From: Gammaproteobacteria bacterium
GTDB taxonomy: Bacteria; Pseudomonadota; Gammaproteobacteria; AKS1
DNA length: 36,169 bases
Assembly (NCBI GenBank): GCA_027006175.1
Contig: JALTKS010000107.1
Location: 1 to 36,169, forward strand
Direction: 5' to 3'
Part shown: positions 1 to 7,111 of the stretch, one piece after another
Position numbering within the stretch: the first letter of the stretch is position 1
How the letters are laid out: every line of letters starts with the position of its first letter
The notes under the pieces: model-generated
Told to the model about the DNA's origin: nothing
Databases searched by the model: none
The model's input: the letters and a program-made list of their open reading frames with translations, nothing else
Made by a program: the position numbers and the translations under genes

Positions 1-53
1 GCTGCGCTCATTCTGCGCATCTCCGATGCTTGTCGAACCAAACCATATTATAT

Positions 54-76
54 GTCGTAGGTTCGAACCCTACCCC
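54..76 (+). other. Partial tRNA T-arm copy, inverted relative to tRNA-fMet
   Basis: These 23 bases match the T-arm and start of the 3' acceptor strand of the neighbouring tRNA-fMet (122-144, minus strand) at 21 of 23 positions, but lie on the opposite strand. There is no matching 5' half, anticodon arm or CCA end, so this is not a functional tRNA. A tRNA 3'-end fragment is the usual scar left by integration of a mobile element at a tRNA gene. That origin is inference; a short chance similarity through the conserved GGTTCGAA box is the alternative. Confidence 0.5.
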
Positions 77-82
77 TTATAT

Positions 83-109
83 AAAAAAAGACCGCTATTG
101 CGGTCTTTT
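83..109 (-). terminator. Rho-independent terminator of tRNA-fMet
   Basis: A perfect 10-bp stem (86-95 with 100-109) and a 4-base loop are followed, on the minus strand, by a run of T. It starts five bases beyond the CCA end of tRNA-fMet, so the tRNA is transcribed as a unit ending here. Confidence 0.85.
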
Positions 110-113
110 AAGT

Positions 114-190
<77 letters not shown>

Positions 191-202
191 TCAGTGGACG
201 GC

Positions 203-231
203 ACTATACATAACTCACCGCATAACTACAA
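203..231 (-). promoter_or_regulatory. Probable promoter of tRNA-fMet
   Basis: On the minus strand there is a -35-like TTGTAG, a 17-base spacer and a -10 TATAGT (5 of 6 consensus), placed so that transcription starts a few bases before the tRNA. The sequence after the -10 begins GCC, a GC-rich discriminator of the kind seen at stable-RNA promoters under stringent control. The -35 is weak (3 of 6). Confidence 0.5.
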
Positions 232-321
232 CATATCCGAGCTTAAATCCTGATTTTATTATTAATTATTTTATTATTTGTTTTAGTTAGAGGCAAATTT
301 CAAATACGTCAGACAAAAGAA

Positions 322-342
322 AAGCCGGGCAAAGCCCGGCTT
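322..342 (-). terminator. Terminator of the DsrE-like gene
   Basis: A perfect 9-bp GC-rich stem (AAGCCGGGC, loop of three, GCCCGGCTT) lies 24 bases past the stop codon of the DsrE-like gene and is followed on the minus strand by a T-rich stretch (TTCTTTTG). Confidence 0.85.
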
Positions 343-365
343 ATCCATACCTTGGGAGGTATTAT

Positions 366-833
366 TTAAGGCTTAACGTAAACGTAGCCTTTGTACTGCA
401 ATTCAGCTACTTCCGCAACGCCAGAAGGAACGATTTCAGCATTCAAGTTGATCTTATCTTTAGGGATCTTCTTACCACGTACTGTGTTTGCACAAAGGGC
501 AAATTTAACACCACGGTTAGCAAGAGCCTGGATTTGATCACCGAAAGTATGACCTTTCTTGTCTTTCTTACCATCTACAACGATGAAACCACCAGAGCTA
601 TGGAAAACCATAACCGCTTTCAGGTTCTTATCACCTAAAGCATTTAAGTGGTTCTTCATATTACGTAAACCACGGTAACCCCAATTGATGTCGTTCATGT
701 GGTAAACAACTTTTTGAGCTTTGTAACCGTTCTTAGCTGGAGCACGATCAGCGCCGCCGCCAGATGCACAGCCTGTTAAAGTTACAGCCAATACGCCAGC
801 TGCAGCCAGCATCAAAGCATTTTTAATTTTCAT
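366..833 (-). CDS. DsrE/DsrF-like lipoprotein
   Basis: 155 aa. A short hydrophobic signal ends in the lipobox LTGC, so Cys22 should be lipidated; Ala at the next position (no Asp retention signal) suggests the outer membrane. The rest resembles the DsrE/DsrF/DsrH fold: a KVVYHMND first strand, a VMVFHSSGG strand-loop, a conserved cysteine Cys114 in FALCANTVRG and a C-terminal GVAEVAELQYKGYVYV segment. Family members carry sulfur on a conserved cysteine or act in sulfur-oxidation complexes, usually in the cytoplasm; an exported lipoprotein form has no settled function. It has a strong ribosome site (GAGGAG, 8 bases before ATG), its own promoter and a terminator, so it is monocistronic. It lies 243 bases downstream of a two-component regulator; a regulatory link is only suggested by position. 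Confidence 0.85.
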   Translation of the reverse strand: MKIKNALMLAAAGVLAVTLTGCASGGGADRAPAKNGYKAQKVVYHMNDINWGYRGLRNMKNHLNALGDKNLKAVMVFHSSGGFIVVDGKKDKKGHTFGDQIQALANRGVKFALCANTVRGKKIPKDKINLNAEIVPSGVAEVAELQYKGYVYVKP

Positions 834-853
834 TATTTACTTCTCCTCTCATT

Positions 854-883
854 ATTATAATCTCAAAGCAACAATATTGTCGT
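854..883 (-). promoter_or_regulatory. Promoter of the DsrE-like lipoprotein gene
   Basis: The minus strand reads ACGACA (4 of 6), an 18-base spacer and a perfect TATAAT, giving a start about 14 bases before the ATG, just ahead of the GAGGAG ribosome site. The spacer holds the perfect 10-bp palindrome ACAATATTGT (871-880), a possible operator. Confidence 0.6.
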
Positions 884-1076
884 TTGCGCAGTATTGATTT
901 AACACTCATACAAGCTGGATTGCCAGCAACTCAGACAAATATTCGTATAAAATCAACAATTCTTTAAATTTCAATGAGTTATTGTGCATTTATCGTTATA
1001 TTATTATATATATACATTGCAAAAAGCACTGCATTACGCACCATTATTTGCCTGTACATTGTAATTTACAACGTTT

Positions 1077-2438
1077 TTAGCCATTTTCACTTCGTTTTAA
1101 TTTACGCCACAGCGTTGTCTTATCAATACCGAGTATTTGCGCTGCCCGGCTCTTTTTACCTTTAGCATGACTTAAAACATGATTAATATAGGCTTGTTCG
1201 AGTTCTTCTAGTGAAACGAAATTTGCGCCGGAAAATAACGCTTCATTAAATGCCTTATCGCTATCCGTATCAATGGATTCACTCGACCAATTTAACACCG
1301 CACTATCCGCTAAAATAACACAGCGCTCAACCGCATTACGTAGTTCACGAATATTGCCAGGCCAGGGCGCATCGTAAAGGCGACGCATGGAGGCAGAATC
1401 AAAACCTTTTACCTGGCGATCATAACGAGAACTGAATTCTTCCACAAAATGTTCAACGAAGGCAGGAATATCTTCGCGGCGTTGATCCAGTGTCGGTACA
1501 CGGATATTCACAACATTAAGACGATGATAAAAATCATGTCTAAAGGTACCTTCCTCAACCAACTGTTGAAGATTTCGGTTCGTTGCAGCAACAATACGTA
1601 AATCAATCGGAGCAGGACGCGTTCCACCAACACGTGTAACATGCTGTTCTTCGATTGCCCGCATCAATTTCATTTGCATTGCATCAGAAATATTACACAC
1701 TTCATCAAAGAACAACGTGCCACCACTCGCTTGCTCCATGAGACCTTGTTTACGTTGGCTCGCACCGGTAAACGCCCCCTTCTCATGACCAAACAGTTCT
1801 GACTCAAGTAATGTTTCGGTTAATGCACCACAATCAATGACAACAAACGGGGCATCTTTACGAGGACTGTAATCATGTAATGCATGTGCAACCAGTTCCT
1901 TACCGGTTCCTGAGTCGCCCGTGATGATCACATTACAACTCACTTCAGCGACTTTCTCAATTGAATTAAACAATGAACGCATCACGGGACTATCGCCAAT
2001 CATGCCAAAACGATTGCCAGAACGACGTAAGCGCTTTTTAAGTAATTTATTTTCTTTCTTCAGTTGTTGCGACTGAATACTGCGTTCAACCGTTAATGTA
2101 AACTCATCAAAGTCGAAAGGCTTTTTAATAAAGTCTGCCGCGCCGCGCTTCATGGCTTCGACCGCATTTTCAACCGAGGAGTGTCCTGTCATTACTAAAA
2201 TGATAGCTTCACGATCAATCTCTCTCATCTTCGTGAGTAAATCAAAACCATTCATTTCTGGCATTCGTAAATCAGTGATAACAACATCTGCACCGGACTT
2301 GGCAAACTCAGCCAGGCACTCAATAGGCGACTGAAATACGCGCATATCAAGTCCTGCACTGTCACATTGGCGCTGCATTACTTTACATGTTACCGGGTCG
2401 TCATCCACAAATAACATTTTTATATTCGATAAATCCAA
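1077..2438 (-). CDS. Sigma-54-dependent response regulator, NtrC family
   Basis: 453 aa from the chosen start. A receiver domain (about residues 8-120) has the acidic pair in FVDDDP, the phospho-acceptor Asp56 in VVITDLRMPEMNG and the conserved Lys in FIKKPF. A AAA+ domain has Walker A GDSGTGKE (about 174), the sigma-54 contact loop GAFTGA (about 221) and Walker B GTLFFDEV. A Fis-type helix-turn-helix closes the protein (SRAAQILGIDKTTLWRKL). It should activate sigma-54 promoters on phosphorylation by the adjacent kinase. The start is taken as TTG at 2438, one base after the kinase stop and 5 bases after GGGGGAGG, implying translational coupling; ATG at 2417 has no ribosome site, and a longer TTG form starting at 2474 is less likely. 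Its targets are unknown. Confidence 0.93.
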   Translation of the reverse strand: MDLSNIKMLFVDDDPVTCKVMQRQCDSAGLDMRVFQSPIECLAEFAKSGADVVITDLRMPEMNGFDLLTKMREIDREAIILVMTGHSSVENAVEAMKRGAADFIKKPFDFDEFTLTVERSIQSQQLKKENKLLKKRLRRSGNRFGMIGDSPVMRSLFNSIEKVAEVSCNVIITGDSGTGKELVAHALHDYSPRKDAPFVVIDCGALTETLLESELFGHEKGAFTGASQRKQGLMEQASGGTLFFDEVCNISDAMQMKLMRAIEEQHVTRVGGTRPAPIDLRIVAATNRNLQQLVEEGTFRHDFYHRLNVVNIRVPTLDQRREDIPAFVEHFVEEFSSRYDRQVKGFDSASMRRLYDAPWPGNIRELRNAVERCVILADSAVLNWSSESIDTDSDKAFNEALFSGANFVSLEELEQAYINHVLSHAKGKKSRAAQILGIDKTTLWRKLKRSENG

Positions 2439-2439
2439 A

Positions 2440-4383
2440 TCAACCTCCCCCTGAGTTTGATGATGCACTATCAATATTACCGAAAGGCAACTTAATCCTT
2501 ACGCATGTACCATGACCAGCTTCACTTTCCAGACTAATTTCGCCATCATGCTTTTTAATTATTCCATAGCTTACAGATAACCCTAAGCCAGTCCCCTCAC
2601 CTTCTGGTTTCGTTGAAAAAAAAGGATTGAAAATGTGAGACATATCTTTATCTTCAATCCCTTCTCCCTGATCAGCTATTTCAATCAAAATATAATCATC
2701 CTCTGAAGTCAATGAGAGTTTAATCACATCCCCCGCAGCAGATGCATGAATAGCATTTAAAATAATATTCACCAGTACTTGCTGAAGCTGATTCGGGTCG
2801 CCCTGTATAGATAAACCTTTCACCAAGCTCAATTCAAATTGAACTTGTTCAGAGTCTGCACGATGCCGCAATAAATCAACGGTGTCCTCTAACAAAACAT
2901 CTATCATGAACTCTTCATACCTTGGTTCACTGGCACGAGCAAACTTAAGTATCCCTTGTACTATTCTTGCACAGCGTTCGCCCTCTTCCTGTAGCGTATT
3001 CAGATCGGATTTTATTAATTCAGATTTACCTTTTTCATCCAGTGATGTTTCAACCAAACGTGCCAATGACATAATATTCATTAATGGATTATTAATTTCA
3101 TGTCCAATACCCGCAGCCATTTGCCCCACTGCTGCCAACCTGTCCGATTGCCTTGCTGCACGTTCGGCTTTATCGCGTTCACTACGAGTGTGTTCAAGTG
3201 AGCCACAAAGATAGTTAAAGGCACGACCTACAATCCCAACCTCATCACTACGTCCACCATCTAAATAACGTGCTGTTTCATCGCCATCGGCATATTGCTT
3301 AATGGTTGTTGCTAATTCCTGCACGGGCTTTGCCAATTTATCTGCCGCCCACCTTGCTATCAATAGGCTAAGTAATAATAAAACCACCACCAACAACCAG
3401 ATTGACGTACGCAACTGTTCTACCGGCGCGAAGACAGTGTCATAGGCTGTTTCAATCACCAGCATCCAACTCGAGCGGCCATCTTTGTATGGTGAGTACA
3501 GAGTATAAAAATACATTCGACCATCATCGAGCAACATATAACCGGGGTCTTTTTTATCTCTTATACTATTCCAGTTACTTTCACCAATGTCCGATGAGAA
3601 GCGAAAATTTGTGCCCAATTGATTGGCAAAACGATGATTAGTATCTTCATGAAAAAGATAAATACCATCTCTGGATTTCACTTTATCATTCACTTCAATC
3701 ACATATGCTTTGCCATTAAGCCCACTCATTGCCGACATCACAGTTTCATCAATACGTGTACCCCACATATTAATGATCAATAAACCTTCAAGATCATACA
3801 ACTCATCACGAATGGGCACAGAGTAACGCACCATTGACGGGCAAAAATCAGCATTAACCTGAACCTGGCCTAATTCAAAATCAGAAATATAAACACCTAC
3901 TTCTTCATCAATGGCATTTTTAAAGAAAGGACGTGTGGATTGATCTGCGACATAGTAGCGACCTTTATCTTTATCGAGTAACTCAGCTTCAATGCTGCGA
4001 CCTTCTTTTATTTTTACCAGGGTCTTACCCGACCAATCGACATAACGCATGGCCTGAATAGTCGATACCTTACGTTGAAAATTAATAAAATATTCTTGCA
4101 AGGCTTGTGCGTGTTCGTCGTAATGAATATCTTCATTCGTCACAGACATTGAACTGAATTTCTTAAGTATGGGGACTTCGGCAAGCCCTGCGGCTAATGA
4201 CTTTTGACTGTTTATAAGCGTATCAAGCTCATCAGCCATATTTTTTAATTTTTCATGAAGTTCTGCGGTAATTCGTTTTTGAAGATCGTCTTCAATACGA
4301 CTCACAACACCGAATTGCAGTACCAACAAAGGAACGAGCGCCATTATCCCAATGATGAAAAATAACTTTTGGCGTAGCGGCAT
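2440..4383 (-). CDS. Membrane sensor histidine kinase, NtrB-like
   Basis: 647 aa from ATG 4383. A first membrane segment (about residues 8-26), a periplasmic sensor region of about 300 residues that looks like a double Cache/PAS-type domain, a second membrane segment (about 328-343), a HAMP linker, a HisKA dimerisation helix with His428 in GIGHEINNPLMN, and a HATPase domain with DQGEGI and GTGLGLSVSYGI. It presumably autophosphorylates on an extracellular cue and passes phosphate to the regulator encoded immediately downstream. The ligand cannot be read from sequence. ATG 4383 is preceded by a weak GGA; an alternative ATG at 4416 has no ribosome site and sits in the 12-bp palindrome ATTATGCATAAT (4408-4419). 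Confidence 0.9.
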   Translation of the reverse strand: MPLRQKLFFIIGIMALVPLLVLQFGVVSRIEDDLQKRITAELHEKLKNMADELDTLINSQKSLAAGLAEVPILKKFSSMSVTNEDIHYDEHAQALQEYFINFQRKVSTIQAMRYVDWSGKTLVKIKEGRSIEAELLDKDKGRYYVADQSTRPFFKNAIDEEVGVYISDFELGQVQVNADFCPSMVRYSVPIRDELYDLEGLLIINMWGTRIDETVMSAMSGLNGKAYVIEVNDKVKSRDGIYLFHEDTNHRFANQLGTNFRFSSDIGESNWNSIRDKKDPGYMLLDDGRMYFYTLYSPYKDGRSSWMLVIETAYDTVFAPVEQLRTSIWLLVVVLLLLSLLIARWAADKLAKPVQELATTIKQYADGDETARYLDGGRSDEVGIVGRAFNYLCGSLEHTRSERDKAERAARQSDRLAAVGQMAAGIGHEINNPLMNIMSLARLVETSLDEKGKSELIKSDLNTLQEEGERCARIVQGILKFARASEPRYEEFMIDVLLEDTVDLLRHRADSEQVQFELSLVKGLSIQGDPNQLQQVLVNIILNAIHASAAGDVIKLSLTSEDDYILIEIADQGEGIEDKDMSHIFNPFFSTKPEGEGTGLGLSVSYGIIKKHDGEISLESEAGHGTCVRIKLPFGNIDSASSNSGGG

Positions 4384-4496
4384 AATTGACGTCCGAAAAA
4401 ACGTTGCATTATGCATAATACTAACACAATAAATCGTTTCGCCTAGCTACTTAATGATGCAAATAGCTGATAATAAAGGATATTAGTACTTTCTAA

Positions 4497-5288
4497 TTAT
4501 GACTGACAATCAAGTGGGCTTGCTAGCGCCTGGAGAATAGAACCATCATTAGCTTGTTGCACAAAAACAGCCAGACCTAAGTTTTTTTTATTCCAGCCCT
4601 CTTCTATTTGTAGTTCAATAACATTGGTCATTTTCAGCTTACCTGAAAATGGAATTGCCACTATTTTTCTAACAACATAGTCATGACGTAACGATCGCCC
4701 ATCATTTTCACCCGCTGTTACGTTACTCACCAGGCTGTTTTCATACAATGCGACAACTAATGTCGGTTTTGAGACCTTTTTATTCGTTAGTTCTGATGTA
4801 ATCGATGCCGACAATGTATTTTTAGCGATTGATTGCCAATGAAAAGATAATTTTGCGGTAGCAGGCCAGGTATTGACCTTCTTGAGTAACGAGTTGATAT
4901 TGTTACTTCGCCAGCCACGATAATCACGTCCATTAAAGACCAGTTGAGGCGTATAGATTGAACGTAAGCGATTCCGCTGTGCGACCTGACGTTGCCGCTG
5001 GGTATATTCAGATGAAGAATAAGGATCTCGCCAACCAATATAGTTCCAATAATCAACATGAAAAGAAAGGGGGACGACTTTATCTAAACCTATTTTGCGC
5101 TTAGAGAGATTGCCTAACCATTTATCTGCAGGAGGACAACTACTGCATCCTTCTGAGGTATAGAGTTCGAGTAAAGCAACACGATTTTTACCACTCTCTA
5201 CACTGCATTCCGTGGCGCTTGCTAAGGTAGTGTGAAAAGAAATAGTGATAAATATAATAAGAATATAAGCTGAACGAAATAAATGCAT
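4497..5288 (-). CDS. Secreted DUF1223 protein, thioredoxin-like CSSC motif
   Basis: 263 aa. An N-terminal signal peptide (hydrophobic to about residue 22, likely cut after LASA) leads into the DUF1223 core: ALLELYTSEGCSSCPPADKWL, with Cys48-x-x-Cys51 resembling a thioredoxin active site, then VPLSFHVDYWNYIGWRDPYSS and YTPQLVFNGRDYRGW. The family is predicted to have a thioredoxin-like fold in the periplasm; its role is not established. The start is ATG 5288 with AAGGA 6-7 bases before it; a longer reading from a TTG at 5309 would begin directly after the stop of the DUF2818 gene. It is the last gene of the nuo-DUF2818-DUF1223 run, and no terminator is visible after it. Confidence 0.88.
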   Translation of the reverse strand: MHLFRSAYILIIFITISFHTTLASATECSVESGKNRVALLELYTSEGCSSCPPADKWLGNLSKRKIGLDKVVPLSFHVDYWNYIGWRDPYSSSEYTQRQRQVAQRNRLRSIYTPQLVFNGRDYRGWRSNNINSLLKKVNTWPATAKLSFHWQSIAKNTLSASITSELTNKKVSKPTLVVALYENSLVSNVTAGENDGRSLRHDYVVRKIVAIPFSGKLKMTNVIELQIEEGWNKKNLGLAVFVQQANDGSILQALASPLDCQS

Positions 5289-5309
5289 AACGGCTTCCTT
5301 GCGATTCAA

Positions 5310-5621
5310 CTAACGATGGGCACGGTCCAGTAAGCGTTTAAGATCATGTCGATATATAAAACCGGGTAAAGCAAATATCATGAACAAGAATAAAGTAACC
5401 CAGTAAAACTCCCAGTCCTGACTTTGACTACCACCGGTTGCTTTAATCTCTAAACCAATAGCCACACCGCCCATAATGATATAAAGAACAAACCATTCAA
5501 GCAGACGCATTAAGATCGGCTTACCTGAAGGATTTGGGGCAAAAACCAAGAAGCTACGTTCCGTCAACCAGGGAAGGTTGGCAGCAATAATACTGGCAAT
5601 GAGAAGAATTGTAATAAGCAT
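5310..5621 (-). CDS. DUF2818 membrane protein, nuo-linked
   Basis: 103 aa with three likely membrane segments: the N-terminus (MLITILLIASIIAANLPWL), about residues 42-59, and about residues 72-88. It matches DUF2818, a family found next to nuoN in many beta- and gammaproteobacteria; it is not one of the 14 recognised complex I subunits, and an assembly or accessory role is inference from location. It starts 37 bases after nuoN. No Shine-Dalgarno sequence precedes the ATG; instead a 6-bp hairpin (5633-5648) and an extended -10-like TGGTATACT lie just upstream. Confidence 0.85.
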   Translation of the reverse strand: MLITILLIASIIAANLPWLTERSFLVFAPNPSGKPILMRLLEWFVLYIIMGGVAIGLEIKATGGSQSQDWEFYWVTLFLFMIFALPGFIYRHDLKRLLDRAHR

Positions 5622-5658
5622 GCTAGCAGTATACCAGCAAATGCTGGTTAATGATGAT

Positions 5659-7101
5659 TTACGCTAAGGCGGCAATACAAACAGCCATCAATGCGCCCGG
5701 GAATAACCCGACGAAGAGTACGGCCAATGAATTAGCGCTAAACATGACATTCATTTCAGCGGATACTTCAAGTGGTTCAACGCTATCCGCTTCATCAAAA
5801 AACATCATTTTGATAACCCGTAGATAGTAGAAGGCACCAATCACAGAGAAACCAACGGCGACAATCGCCAACCACACCATATCAATATTGACGATCGCCT
5901 GTAACACTAACAGCTTGGCATAAAAACCAACCGTAGGTGGTACACCTGTCATTGAAAACATTAACAATAACATCATGAATGCAATCCATGGACTACGTTT
6001 ACTAAGACCTTTAAGGTTGTCCAGTTCGTCTGCTTCCGAGCCACGTTTGCTCAATATAATGATCAATGCAAACGCTGCCATTGCTGTCGCAGCATAAGTA
6101 ATGATGTAAAACATCGAAGCAGAATAACCGTCAGTTGTACCAGCAAGAATACCCAGCAAAATAAAACCAACATGAGAAATCGTTGAATATGCCAACATAC
6201 GTTTCAGATTAGTTTGCGCCAGAGCAATAATATTACCCACTGCTAGCGACAACACAGACAGAATAACCAACATGTCCTGCCAGCCTGCATGCATATCAGC
6301 CATGCCCTCGGCAAGTAGACGCATGAACAGTGCAAAGCCTGCAATCTTTGGTGCGCTACTAATAAACATCGTCACTGACGTTGGTGCACCGTGATAAACA
6401 TCCGGTACCCACATGTGAAAAGGAACTGCACCTAACTTAAATGCCAAACCAACAATCACAAATACAAGGCCGAAAATAAGCACGATATCGTTACTCTCTT
6501 TGCCTTGTATCGCTGTGGCTAATTCACCCAGATCTAAAGTGCCAGTTGCACCATAGAACATCGACATACCGTACAGCAACATACCCGATGCAATCGCACC
6601 CAGAATAAAGTACTTCATCGCCGCTTCTGATGCCTGCATTGATTCTTTATGGAAAGCAACCATCGCATACAGTGATAATGACAATAATTCCAGGCCAAGA
6701 TAAATAGTTAGGAAGTTGTGCGCAGAAACCATGATCATCATGCCCAACACACCAAACAAACCGAGTACATAGTACTCACCTTTAAAGATATCTCTATCCA
6801 TTAAGTAACTACGCGAATACAGGAAAACGGACGCTGTAATAAAATAAATAGCCGTCTTTAACAAGGTTCCCATTGGGTCGCTAACGTATGTACCGCTAAA
6901 AGTATAAGTAGCTTCAGCAGGTGCCACATAAATAGTTAGAATTAAGGTTCCGAGTAATGACAATTGAGCCAAAACATATGTAAGAACACGGTTCTTTTCA
7001 CTAATAAATAAATCAGCAACCAACACCAGGCACGCCATTGAGAGAAGAAAAATCTCTGGTGAGGCAAGTACAAAATCTGGAATAGTGAATGAATTTGTCA
7101 T
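5659..7101 (-). CDS. nuoN: NADH-quinone oxidoreductase subunit N
   Basis: 480 aa, about 14 membrane helices. This is one of three antiporter-like subunits of the complex I membrane arm. The proton-antiporter core shows YLGLELLSLSLYAMVAF (the conserved helix 5 glutamate), FKLGAVPFHMWVPDVYHGAPTSVT, and LAYSTISHVGFILLG. It overlaps nothing: ATG 7101 lies 10 bases past the nuoM stop, with GGGGTTGTT before it. A longer reading from 7134 would overlap nuoM and add a segment atypical of NuoN. It is the last nuo gene. Confidence 0.96.
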   Translation of the reverse strand: MTNSFTIPDFVLASPEIFLLSMACLVLVADLFISEKNRVLTYVLAQLSLLGTLILTIYVAPAEATYTFSGTYVSDPMGTLLKTAIYFITASVFLYSRSYLMDRDIFKGEYYVLGLFGVLGMMIMVSAHNFLTIYLGLELLSLSLYAMVAFHKESMQASEAAMKYFILGAIASGMLLYGMSMFYGATGTLDLGELATAIQGKESNDIVLIFGLVFVIVGLAFKLGAVPFHMWVPDVYHGAPTSVTMFISSAPKIAGFALFMRLLAEGMADMHAGWQDMLVILSVLSLAVGNIIALAQTNLKRMLAYSTISHVGFILLGILAGTTDGYSASMFYIITYAATAMAAFALIIILSKRGSEADELDNLKGLSKRSPWIAFMMLLLMFSMTGVPPTVGFYAKLLVLQAIVNIDMVWLAIVAVGFSVIGAFYYLRVIKMMFFDEADSVEPLEVSAEMNVMFSANSLAVLFVGLFPGALMAVCIAALA

Positions 7102-7111
7102 AACAACCCCG

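Noticed and set aside
900-945. Possible sigma-54 promoter (TGGCA...TTGT) upstream of the DsrE-like gene
   Set aside because: The distance between the GG and GC elements is off by one base and the -12 GC is missing; sigma-54 promoters are strict on both. A sigma-70 promoter with a perfect TATAAT fits better.
974-1165. 63-codon plus-strand reading frame with hydrophobic content
   Set aside because: It overlaps the response regulator end on the other strand, lacks a ribosome site and consists of low-complexity AT-rich sequence; hydrophobicity follows from T-rich codons.
5633-5648. Hairpin before DUF2818 as a terminator of nuo
   Set aside because: The stem is only six pairs and is not followed by a T-run on the minus strand.
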